From Cannabis sativa (taxonomy: Eukaryota; Streptophyta; Magnoliopsida; Rosales; Cannabaceae): a stretch of 64,000 bases of DNA. This document shows positions 25,201 to 36,000 of the stretch, in pieces. A program made the position numbers and the translations under genes. The stretch lies in NCBI RefSeq assembly GCF_029168945.1, contig NC_083604.1:37505686-37569685 (forward strand), read 5' to 3'. The notes below the pieces were generated by a model. That model searched no databases. It saw only the letters and a program-made list of their open reading frames with translations, and had not been told where the DNA came from. How positions within the stretch are numbered: the stretch's first letter is position 1; every line of letters starts with the position of its first letter.

Positions 25201-27158
25201 ATCGTTTTAAAGTCCAAATTTCTTGCAAGTAAATCAATTACCATGGCTCTGATACCAGTTGTTGGAATTTATTTTACCAGGATCTTAGATCTACTCACAA
25301 GTATGTTTATTAACACCCTAAATATGAACTTTCTAAAACGATGAAATAAACACATATAAAGTTTAGGAAACCTTACATTGGGTGCAGCGGAATATAATGA
25401 CTCCTTCCGTTCAGATATCTAGCCCTTGATTCCTTTCTGTAGCAGAGCATTATCAATATCTGAACATGGATCTATTTCTCTGAATCTTTGATGCTGAAAC
25501 CTCCTTCTTGCTGAAAGTCTTTCTTCACGATCTTCCTCGATTTATGATTGAGGTATCACTTGCTGTGTGTGGGCACTACTCATACACTAAGGTAATTTCG
25601 AAATCTCAATGAGGAAGAGAGAGAGAGTGGGTTTGGCCAAAGATAGGGAGAGAGAAGGCTCAGTTTTTTCTGAATGAAAAAGTAGAAAATTTAAGTGTGT
25701 TTTTCCTGAAGCCATCACTATCTATTTATAGCATTCCACTAGGGTTAGGTTTGAATTATTTGGCATTAAAATAATGAAAATATCAGTTTAAATTTCCCAA
25801 AAAAGTGGCAGGCCCTATACTAGTGGATTTGGGCCTCACTTTTTGCAATTTTGCAGTTTTACCTTTTCTGCACCTCATTTTCTCAAAAACGCCAATTTTC
25901 AAATTCAACCATTTAAATGTCAATTCTAACTATTTAATAACTATAAATAATTATTACATAATATTGTCATTTATCATATTTATTAATTGAACCATACAAA
26001 GTATCATAATTAACAAATATGCCCCTAAAACTCTTTCTTTACAATTTCGCCCTTACTTAGTGAAAAATTCACAAATAGACATAGTCTAATTTGAGAATTA
26101 TAATTGATTAATCAAAACCAATTATATGAGTCTTACAAGCAATATTATCTCAACTAGTGCGGGGACCATGGGTCTATATAACCGAGCTTCCAATAAGTAG
26201 ATCAAGAATTTAGCACTAAAATTCACTAACTTATTAATTCTTCGTTGAATCCACGCATAGAACTTAGAATTGCACTCTCAGTATATAGAATGCTCTATAT
26301 GTTCCACCATATAGACACATCATTAGTTATCCATTGTTATAATCCTAATGTGATCAATGATCCTCTATATGAATGATCTACACTGTAAAGGGATTAGATT
26401 ACCGTAACACCCTACAATGTATTTATTCCTTAAAACACTTGACCCCGTATAAATGATATTTCAGCTTATGTGAAATGAGTACTCCACCATTTATGTTCGT
26501 TTGGTCAAGCTCGAAGGAGATCATCCTTTGCTTACTATTCGCCAGATAGAAGCTATAGATTCCATGTTTATGCTAGCGCTCCCACTCAATTGCACTACCG
26601 TGTTCCCAAAATGTACGTATCACCCTGACCTAAAAGTAGGCTTAACTAACAAATCAAAGAACACGAATAGCCTCTCAAGATTGAGCCTAATCATATCAGT
26701 ATTAAGATCATTTGATCTAGGATCAACTAGGCGATATTGACTTGAATAGATATTACGGTAATTTAATAAATCTAAGTAAAAGTTCAATATCGGTCCCTTC
26801 CGATGCATACTCCATGCATCCAACCTGAGCTTTACTTTAACCAATGCTCTGGAAAGAACATGGCACTTCTCCAAATGCAAGTAAACTCTGTTGTAGATTA
26901 TCATATCAGTAAAACCCTATGTCTGATAAATCTAGGAAACTTTATTCACATAGTCATGTTTACTTTCCAATGTGTTGACGGCACAATAAACAGGATTAAG
27001 TATGTGAAAAGGATTTCAGATGAATTTATACATTATGTACATATAATCATGAAATAAATCATGTGAACCATGCAACATTAAATGTTATTTCTGATCTATA
27101 TTAATAAGTAAATCTGATTATAGTGAAATGAGTTTTATTTAGGGCATAAAACCCAACA
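22240..27158 (-). mobile_element. Truncated non-coding LTR element (5' LTR plus half of interior)
   Basis: The LTR is 25260-27158 (1899 bp; minus strand begins TGTTGGGTTTTATGCCC). The iMet-type primer-binding site, minus strand TGGTATCAGAGCCATGG, lies at 25241-25257 with two bases between it and the LTR. The interior 22240-25259 is very AT-rich and nearly collinear with 59703-62720 of the element at 54468. The other half of the interior and the 3' LTR are missing. There is no ORF of any length in the interior. It sits inside the Harbinger-like element. Confidence 0.85.
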
Positions 27159-28637
27159 GATATTACTCACATACAATTCTAAAAAATAAAACTGTAGTAA
27201 TCTTTTCAAAATTCAAAATTAATATGACTTTTTCTTTTTTTTGGGATTAGGAGGGAATGCCACATTTATAACCACTAAACATAAATAATGCTAAGAAGTA
27301 TACCAATACAAGGCAAGTATTCACAGCTTTTTAGATGATCAATACTTATAGTACTATCATAAAAAGGTGTGTTGTCATTTCACTAGCTTTACTCACTTAG
27401 AATGTAAGTTGTGTCTAATCTGGTTGGTCAATGTGGTTACTTATAGTTGTGCTTGTTTAAGATGCAGATGAAATTTAAGAAAAGAGATTATGAGTGAGGA
27501 GCCATATAAATTTGAATATCTTTTAACAGATGATTCAATATGTTCATATCTTTTTTACAACATAGTACAAAACTTCTAAGCAATTTGAGTAAGAGAAAAA
27601 ATAATATCGATAGCACAAAATTTTTGACTACAAACGAAATGCATAAATCTCTTAAGCTTTTTTAGGAATGAACTAGCCTTAGACTGATTGACTGAAGAAA
27701 AAAAGAAAACCCCTCATTGCTCTATTTTACAAGGGTGAAATCATTGTGATTTCAATAAGCATGTTATTGACAAATGATCTAAACCATTGCAATATTGTAA
27801 ATTTAGGAGTAAGAGAATAATATTTTTTTGAAAATGCCCAACTCAAAAGTTATTGCCTGACAAACATGACAATCCACACAATTTTAGAATATTAATACAG
27901 ATAAAAATCATAGAAATATAAATGGGTTCTTCCATTGGTGCTTCAATGATGTATCAATGGTGATGGGTGATTAAGAAAAGAATGTATGAATACGGGGGCA
28001 CCTTTATTAAGTACACCACAAGATGCATCTCTCATCTCATGAAGGCCCCTGCCTTGACATGTAACATTTTACACTATAATACTAACTTACTCCCCTTTCC
28101 GTAATAACCCTCACAATTTCTGTCAAGTAAAGAAAATCAATATATAACAGCTAGACCTGTAGATGCACTTTATATGAAAAAACTTATTGAGATCGTGGGT
28201 AAGAATGTTTTGTGAGATTAAACCCATTTTAGAGATTAAACCCAAATTCAAGTAATAGAAATTAATAATACCTTTTTCAGAGAACTTTAGAAAGGAAACC
28301 CAAAGCTCTAATTGGTGAGATTTATAGGAGATGATACTGTATAAACCCCATTTCAGAGATTAAACCCAAAATCTAGTATCAGAGATTAAACTTAAAACCC
28401 ATTTCAAAGATTATATGTGAAAACTAAACAGAAATTTCCTCAAACTTTGCAAACCTAAAATAAAAAGAAAATACAAGAGAATCATACCTGTAACAACAAA
28501 AAATTTTCTTCAAGCTACTCTCATCATGATAGTCTCCTTTTACATTTTCAAATTTGGCAATGAAATAAAGAGAAAAAAAATCTGAGAGAGAGGGAGAGAG
28601 AGAACGATATATAGAGAGGGAGAGAAGGAGATATTAC
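27159..28637. other. Right part of the Harbinger-like element, no intact gene
   Basis: This AT-rich stretch has no convincing ORF on either strand. It contains a repeated phrase with gagattaaacccaaa (28218-28400) and a purine-rich gagagaggg tract (28580-28630). If the element had a gene on the minus strand, its exons would lie here, but I recognise none. Confidence 0.35.
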
Positions 28638-28658
28638 CTGTGGAGTAGCTGAAGCCAT
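28638..28658 (-). pseudogene. Possible first coding exon of the Harbinger-like element
   Basis: About 210 bp inside the right terminal repeat, the minus strand reads ATG and seven codons (MASATPQ) followed directly by GTAATA, a fair splice donor. Position and strand agree with the transposase-like remnant at 21500-21710. It is very short and supported only by position and the donor, so it is tentative. Confidence 0.2.
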
Positions 28659-29818
28659 GGAAAAGAACTTGAGCTTCTGAAAGAATAAGCGAGAGAGAAG
28701 TTGAGAAATCTGTTTTTAAAATCAACAAAAATTTGTTTTTAAAATTTATTAAGTTTTGTTTTTTAATTTTAAAAATAAAAAGCAACCGAACGCACTTTTT
28801 CAGTTTTGTTTTCACATTTTTAATTAAAAAACAAAAATCCAATTTTAAAATCATTACCAAACAGCCTTTAAGTTTCAAAAAAAATTAAAAATTAAAAAAT
28901 CTATCTATCTATCTATATACAATTAAAAATCACTCAACATAGTCTTATCTAATTCTCTCAATTAAAATTAATAAAAAAATATTTATATACAATTTTAAAT
29001 CAATTTTCTCATATTTTCTAATTATTTATAACCTATTTATCTATTTTTTATTTTTTTTCTAATTATTTAAAACATATTTATCTATTTCTCATTTTTTAAT
29101 TATTTTTTTTATTTTTCTAATTTTTTTAAATAAAAAACATAGTATTTTTTTTAAACTTTATAAATATCTAACAACTAAGTTTTAAAAAAATTAAGAATTA
29201 AAAAATATATCTATCTATATATCTATATACAATTAAAAATCACTTAACATAGTCTTATCTAATTCTCTCAATTAAAATTAATAATAAAATAATTATATAT
29301 AGTAATTTTCTTTAAAAAACTTTATAAATATCTAAACTAAGTTTCAAAAATATTAAAAATTAAAAAATCTATCTATTTATATATCTATATACAATTAAAA
29401 ATCACTCAACATAGTATGAACTAATTCTCTCAATTAAAATTAATAAAAAAAATATTTATATACAATTTTAAATCAAAACTATTAAAACTAACACTAAATT
29501 TAATTGTATCTTAAATCAAAGCTTATTAATCGTGTAATTTAAGAATTTAAAAAATAATAAAAAACCTAAAATATCTATATAAAAATCAATTAAGAAAATA
29601 TCAATATATATAGTCTAAATTTGTTGCCTACAATTTTAAAAATTTTGGTACTATATTCTCATAGTTTTTTCCATTTATAATTATATGACGAGTTTTATTT
29701 ATTTTTATCAGTTATTTTTGGAGATCTCTATTTTGAGGTATTATATTCTCACATTTCTTTTCGTTTATAATTATGTAGTGAGTTTTATTCAATTTTATCA
29801 ATTATTTTTGTAGATCTC

Positions 29819-31067
29819 TGTTAGGCTATTTTTAGCCTATGTTTTGGATCTAATTTATGTGCGTTTTTCGCTGTGTTGGGACGGAATTACGCTTGTTTTC
29901 TATGTTTTCAGGTTCTTTGGAATAAAAGAGGTCTCGGGTGCAGAAATTCAATAAAAGACGTGCTGAGCCGAAGAAAACACAATTTTTGAGGAATTGTGTA
30001 TATATGGCCGTGGCTAGACACAACTTGGCCGCGGCTAGATCTCGAAAATTTAGAAGCTACAGTCGCCGCGGCGATGGGGAGTCTCGCCGCGGCCATTTAA
30101 GAGTTACAGAGAGACCTGATTTTTGCAATTATCTCACCGCGGCGAGAGGAAGCTTGGCCGCGGCGAGATCCCGTACGGACCAGGGGCATTTTCGTCCATC
30201 GAACCCTAAATTTTAGTTATAAATAGAAAACTGCGATTGGAAGTCAGGGAGAGCGATCAGAAACCCTAAAATACAGCTGAGAGCGGCAGGAAGAGCACAG
30301 AGATTCAAGTGAAGATCCAGAATTCATCCACCAACAGTTCTTTTCTTTATTCCTCATTAATTTCTTTATGTTGAATATTGCTTTAGGAATGGTTATGGAT
30401 TTGTTTCTGAACTAAATTTCCCATTTAGGGAGGATGATGATTGTTGTTTAATGTTTTGCCTAGTTAATGTTTAATTACCATTCCTCAATTCTTGTGTGTG
30501 AAATTATCTTAATTTGTTCTTAATTTCATGTTTAAGATTGATCACCTTGTGCATGCTCTATGATCTCAATTCAAAATCTGAAAAGTGAGAATTGAGAATG
30601 CTAAAATTAAGATAATCGATGTTCTATGTGAAACGAAAGTATTCACATGACTTATGTGACGAGTAGATTATTACTTAATGCTGATTTCATGTTAGTTTAA
30701 TTAAGGAATTAATTAGATAACATGTGATTTAGAATCTAGAAGATCTGAAAGGAGCTAGGTTATTTCATAATCTGTCATTCACTTCAAGAATAGGATAGTA
30801 ATTAAGCATTAACGATTTGGATAAACAACAACAGGATTCTCCTCCCTATTATCTCATCTTGCTCAACTTTCAATTGTGTTATTAAGTTTTCTGAATTACT
30901 TTCATACTTTACTATTTTTAAATCATAATTACTTTTGATCTGCCAGATAGAATTATAAGTATAGTTTAGTGGTATTTAATCCAATTCCCTGTGGGATCGA
31001 CCTCACCTGTGTGAGATTTACTACTTGATTGCGTATACTTGCGTAGTGTTTATAAATTATAGCAACA
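29819..31067 (+). repeat. 5' LTR of the Athila element
   Basis: It runs from tgttaggctattt to ttatagcaaca. U3 holds three octamer pairs (30007-30164) and a TATA box tataaataga at 30218-30227, 54 bp after the last octamer. The rest is an AT-rich R/U5 region. ORFs in it repeat the amino acids LAAARS and are by-products of the octamer repeats. Confidence 0.95.
30007..30164. promoter_or_regulatory. Three pairs of GCCGCGGC-type octamers upstream of the LTR TATA box
   Basis: Octamers lie at 30007/30028, 30065/30086 and 30136/30157: every pair has its starts 21 bp apart (8 + 13 bp). Two are imperfect (gccgtggc, accgcggc). The same array is in the 3' LTR at 40710-40867. The spacing is two turns of B-DNA, which would place two sites on the same face of the helix. 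A role in LTR transcription is inferred from the place next to the TATA box. Confidence 0.8.
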
Positions 31068-31073
31068 AGTTTT

Positions 31074-31090
31074 TGGCGCCGTTGCCGGGG
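31074..31090 (+). other. Primer-binding site, tRNA-Asp type
   Basis: The sequence tggcgccgttgccgggg lies six bases after the 5' LTR end. This is the classic Athila primer-binding site, complementary to the 3' end of tRNA-Asp, where minus-strand DNA synthesis would start. Confidence 0.9.
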
Positions 31091-31696
31091 AATTGTTTAA
31101 AGATTAATATTACATAAAATTATACTAACTTCTACTTTGGTATATTTTCTCTTGCTGATTTTTCTAACCTTTTTCTTGCAATATTTTCTTGATCTATTTC
31201 AGGAATCCTAAGTGTATGCGCCGTCAAGGACAAGCAGTCATATTACCAGTTGATCCTGAAATCGAGAAAACTTGCAGGAGGAATCGAAAGAACAAGAGGG
31301 AAGAAAGAGTTTCAGCAACTGCTGAAACATCAGAAATCATGGCTGCCAATGTGAACAATAATGTTGGAAACAATGGGGGTAATAACGGTAATAATGGAGG
31401 TGCCGTGGAAGATCAAGCTAATGGCCGTAGCTTGAGAGATTAGATTCTCCCTACTCTGACGGGAGTGCAGTCATGTATCAGGCCACCGGCAGTGGATGCA
31501 AACAACTTCGAGATTAAACCCGCCATCCTTCAAATGGTGTAGTCTTCAGTTCAGTTTGGTGGCCTCCTTTCTGAAGATCCTAATCTGCATCTCTCTAACT
31601 TCATGGAACTTTGTGAAACTTTTAAAGTTAATGGAGTTAGCGATGATGCCATTCGACTGAGATTGTTTCCATTCTCGCTCAGAGAACGAGCCAAGA

Positions 31697-32314
31697 TGTA
31701 ACGTCCCCGCTTCAAGCCTCCATTGGGGTTTTCCCAGGAAGCGTGCGAGTGAGGACAAAGCATGCTAGAAACACTCGTGTTGGTCTGTAGGGTCAGTCGT
31801 CAGTCCATGAAGCAGCCAGAGTGACGTACTCGTGTATAAGAGCCATTCAGTCTGTGGGTGTAAGGGCCCAATGGAGGCTTGAAGCGGGGACGTTACAAAA
31901 TGGTATCAGAGCCTTGACCCAGCCGGAAGTGTGGTCGACGAGGACGTCGGACCCCGTAAGGGGGGGTGATTGTGACAGCCAGTAGTCCCGTGATCCGTAA
32001 GGGGAAATACCGGGTAAGCTGTACAATCCCACATCGCCTGGGGAAGGTCAAGTGGGATGATTCTGAGACTGTGTAGGTATGGGACTGCACAGTTAAAGAG
32101 AGCTTGACTTGGGAGTAATTTCAGGATGGGTGACCTCCTGGGAAGTTTTCCCAGGAAGCGTGCGAGTGAGGACAAAGCATGCTGGAAACACTCGTGTTGG
32201 TCTGTAGGGTCAGTCATCAATCCAAGAAGCATCCAGAGTGGCGTACCCGTGTATAAGAGCCATTTAGTCCGTGGGTGTAAGGGCCCAATGGAGGCTTGAA
32301 GCGGGGACGTTACA
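31697..32314 (+). mobile_element. Cassandra-type TRIM retrotransposon with 5S-derived sequence
   Basis: This 618-bp unit is flanked by the duplication caaga (31692-31696 and 32315-32319). It has a left LTR (31697-31897), a tRNA-iMet primer-binding site tggtatcagagc (31901-31912), a 73-bp interior, a polypurine tract aaggggggtgatt (about 31959-31970) and a right LTR (31971-32314, tgtgacagcc to gacgttaca). The right LTR holds a 5S rRNA-like segment (32083-32146). This arrangement is the hallmark of Cassandra TRIMs. The left LTR is abnormal: its first 30 bases are an inverted copy of the LTR end, joined to the last 170 bp of the LTR, so it lacks the 5S part. Confidence 0.88.
32083..32146 (+). 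ncRNA. 5S rRNA-derived promoter segment in the Cassandra LTR
   Basis: The segment follows the 3' half of plant 5S rRNA: cagttaaagagagcttgac (box A region), gggagtaatttcaggatggg (intermediate element) and ggatgggtgacctcctggga (box C). These make up the internal RNA polymerase III promoter of 5S genes. Box C is intact, while box A and the intermediate element have changes. It is not a true 5S gene: the first half of 5S is not recognisable. Confidence 0.8.
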
Positions 32315-33002
32315 CAAGAGTTGGTTGAACTCCTTGCCACCCAATTCTATTGCCACCTGGAATGATCTGGCAACAAAATTCTTGTCAAAGTTCTTTCCTC
32401 CAGCCAAGTCTGCAAAGCTGAGAGGAGAAATCAATAATTTCTGCCAACAAGATAATGAATCTCTCCATGAGGCTTGGGAGAGGTTTAAAGATCTGATCAG
32501 GAGGTGTCCTCATCATGGTATAGAGAAGTGGATGCTGGTTCACAACTTCTACAACAGGCTGGTTGGTAATACTAGAACTCTAATAGATGCAGCAGCGGGT
32601 GGAGCTTTTATGAGAAAGAGTGCTAATGAGGCGTATGATCTATTGGAGGAGATGGCTCTAAACAATCAGCAGTGGCCAACTGAAAGGAGTCAATCTAAGA
32701 AGGTAGCTGGTGTGTTAGAAGTTGATGCCATCACAAAGTTAACAGCTCAGGTTGAGGCATTGACAAAAATAATTGCAGGGCAAGCTAAACAAGCCCAAAT
32801 TGTTTGTGAGTTATGTAGAGGAAGTCATCACTTTTCGGAGTGTCAAGCAGATGTGGATGATTTGCCAATGGATGAAGCTAAAGCCATTGGGAATTTTTCA
32901 CAGAACAACAACAACAACAATTATGGGTTCAACCAGGGTAACAACCGAAGAAATAATGGGTTCTATCAGCAAAGAAATCAGAACCAACAGTTTAATCAGT
33001 AA

Positions 33003-36000
33003 CAAGCCTCTGGTGGAAATTCTAGTTTGCAAACATATTTACTGCTCCAGTTTATGACTGAAACTAGATCTTCAATTAAAGACCTGCAGACTCGGATGGG
33101 CCAGCTAGCAACTCAGGTAGCAACCCGCCCTCAAGGAAATTTGCCTAGCACAACTGAAGTCAATCCCAAAGAAAACTGCAAAGCAATTACCCCGAGGAGC
33201 GGTAAGAAGTATGATGGGCCTGAGTTACCACAACCAGTTGAGGTAGATGAAGAAATAAATGCTCAACAAGTGCAAACACCAACACCAACAGCAGAGAAGG
33301 CTACTGAAAGCTCAGCACTACCACAACAGTCTCCACCTATTAGCATTGATCATCATGTGAAAATACCCTATCCTCAGAGGCTCAGAAAGTCAAGCTTAGA
33401 CAAGCAGTTCACCAAGTTTCTAGAAGTCTTCAAAAGACTTCACATTAACATTCCTTTTGCTGAAGCTCTAGAGCAGATGCCAAGTTATGTGAAGTTTATG
33501 AAGGAAATTTTGTCAAAGAAGAGGAAGATGGAGGATTATGAGACAGTGGCTCTAACTGAAGAGTGTAGCGCTATTCTACAGAAGAAACTCCCTCCAAAAC
33601 TCAGAGATCCAGGGAGCTTCACTATTCCTTGTACTATTGGAAAAATTGAAGGAATAAATGCACTATGTGATTTGGGAGCCAGTATAAACTTAATGCCTTT
33701 GTCAGTGTTTAAAAGACTGCAGCTGGGTGAAGCAAAGCCAACCACGGTAACTCTTCAATTGGCGGATCGATCACTAGCTCATCCTAGAGGAGTCATTGAG
33801 GATGTGTTAGTAAAAGTTGACAAGTTCATCTTTCCAGCTGACTTCATTGTTCTGGATATGGAAGAAGACAGCAATGTTCCTATCATCCTGGGGAGACCCT
33901 TCTTGGCAACAGGGAAAGCACTAATTGATGTTCAGAGAGGAGAGTTAAAGCTGAGGGTACAAGGAGATGAAGTTGTATTTAATGTGCTCAAAGCGATGAC
34001 CTACCCTATGGCTAGTGACAACTGTTTTGCAATTGATGTGGTGGACCAGTTGGTGGAGACAAAGACGCATATTGAAGACCCTCTTAATCTGACTTTGGTA
34101 CAAGGGGAGGTGGTGGAACAAGACGGTAAGGAAGCTTATGAGTATGCTATGTGGCTCGACTCTTATGGACCGCTGAATAGAAAATACTATGAAGAGTTAG
34201 GAGTCATACCAACAAAGCCTACCCCATCTACTGAAAAGCCTCCTCAACTAGAGTTAAAAGTCCTACCGGATCATCTCAGGTATGAATATTTGGGAGAAAA
34301 TAAGACACTTCCTGTCATTGTGGCATCCTCCCTATCTTCTGTAGAGACAGACAAGCTATTACGGGTTCTAAGGAAGCATACGAAAGCCATTGGATGGACT
34401 TTAGCAGATATTAAAGGGATCAGCCCTTCAACTGTAATGCACAGAATCTTAATGGAGGAAGGAGTGAAGCCTACCATTGATGCACAACGAAGATTAAATC
34501 CACCAATGAAGGAGGTTGTCAGAAAAGAAGTCTTAAAGTGGTTAGATGCCGGGGTAGCGTATCCTATTTCAGATAGTAAATGAGTGAGTCCAGTCCAAGT
34601 TGTTCCAAAGAAAGGAGGGATGACGGTGGTGAAGAATGAAAAGAATGAACTCATCCCAACCAGAACTGTCACGGGATGGAGAATTTGCATTGACTACCGG
34701 AAACTCAACAAGGCCACAAGAAAAGATCACTTTCCACTCCCATTCATTGATCAGATGTTAGACAAGTTGGCAGGTCAAGAGTACTATTGTTTCCTTGATG
34801 GGTACTCAGGGTATCACCAAATAGCTATAGCACCGGAGGATCAAGAGAAAACAACATTCACATGTCCATATGGTACTTTTGCTTTTCGACGAATGCCATT
34901 TGGGCTGTGTAATGCTCCAGCAACATTTCAGAGGTGTATGATGGCCATATTTTCAGATTTAATCGAAAAATGCATCGAGGTGTTCATGGATGATTTTTTA
35001 GTATTTGGTTCATCGTTTGACCAATGTTTAAGCAACTTGGAATTGGTTTTAACAAGGTGTGAAGACTCTAATTTGGTGTTGAACTGGGAAAAGTGCCATT
35101 TCATGGTTACAGAAGGAATAGTGCTGGGACACAAAATCTCGAAAGAAGGTATTGAGGTTGACAGAGCCAAAGTATCTACAATTGAGAACTTGCCTCCTCC
35201 AGTTTCAGTTAAGGGAGTTCGAAGCTTTTTGGGTCATGCCGGGTTCTATAGAAGATTTATCAAAGACTTCTCCAAAGTTGCCAAACCGCTATCCAATCTT
35301 CTCGCTAGTGGAGTACCTTTTGAATTTGGGAAAGATTATCTTGAAGCATTCCAGATTCTCAAGGATAAGTTAATCTTAGCACCGATCGTGACTACACCAA
35401 ACTGGGAATTACCTTTTGAAATCATGTGCGATGCAAGTGATTATGCGATTGGAGCAGTTTTGGGACAACGGGTTGACAAGGTATTCAGAACCATTTACTA
35501 TGCAAGCAAAACCTTGAATGATGCCCAACTGAATTACGCTACTACAGAAAAAGAGATGCTGGCTATAGTGTTTGCATGTGACAAATTTCGACCCTACTTG
35601 ATTGGCAATAAGGTGATAGTGTATACAGATCATTCAGCAATCAAATACTTGATGACTAAGAAGGATGCCAAACCACGACTAATTCGATGAGTTCTTCTTT
35701 TGCAAGAATTTGATCTAGACATAAAAGATAAGAAGGGTACTGAGAATCTGGTGGTAGATCACTTGTCAAGACTAGAGCTGGAAGAAAGTCAGAATACGAA
35801 AGAGGTACAAATAAATGAACAATTTCCCGATGAACAACTCTTTAGTGTGAGGGAAATTCTAATGGTACCATGGTATACTGATTATGTTAACTACTTAGCT
35901 GCTAATATCACTCCTCCTGAGCTATCTCGCCAACAACTAAAGAAATTCTTTTCTGAAGTGAAACATTACTACTGGGAAGAGCCAATCCTCTACAAGCACT

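Larger units (their letters stand above)
21018..28868 (-). mobile_element. PIF/Harbinger-like DNA transposon remnant
   Basis: The ends are inverted: ggcgtttggtaa near 21021 and, on the other strand, ggctgtttggtaa ending near 28866. Both are flanked by taa (21015-21017 and 28869-28871), and the uninterrupted tandem copies at 20850 and 29170 show what the empty site looks like. Subtracting the nested LTR element (22240-27158) leaves about 2.9 kb, a plausible size. The minus strand near 21510-21700 reads a decayed protein end with REMANVRDEIADHIW, which resembles the C-terminus of plant HARBI1-type nucleases, with stop codons. The extreme tips do not match well, so family assignment is tentative. 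Confidence 0.5.
31216..33002 (+). pseudogene. Athila gag, with stops and a TRIM insertion
   Basis: The first in-frame ATG (31216) opens a basic N-terminus (CRRNRKNKREERVSATAETS) followed by an Asn/Gly-rich stretch and the Athila gag core ([27 protein letters not shown], then SWLNSLPPNSIATW after the insertion). A zinc-knuckle-like CELCRGSHHFSEC lies near 32809-32847, followed by an Asn/Gln-rich tail. In-frame stops are TAG 31441, TAG 31540 and TAA 33000. The Cassandra-type TRIM at 31697-32314 splits the core; removing it with one caaga copy restores the frame exactly. Gag would form the particle shell but cannot be made here. Confidence 0.9.

Noticed and set aside
28540..28878. A 112-codon minus-strand ORF near the right end of the Harbinger-like element.
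   Set aside because: It crosses the terminal repeat and runs through A/T-rich low-complexity sequence. It has no domain and does not agree with the short exon candidate at 28638-28658.
29938..30216. ORFs with repeated LAAAR motifs in the LTRs (also 40641-40919) and internally (37268-37501).
   Set aside because: The repeated residues come from reading the GCCGCGGC octamers and their flanks. The frames are short, have no domain and lie in promoter-like DNA.
32083..32146. A 5S rRNA gene.
   Set aside because: Only the 3' half resembles 5S and it is part of a TRIM LTR with a primer-binding site, polypurine tract and target duplication.
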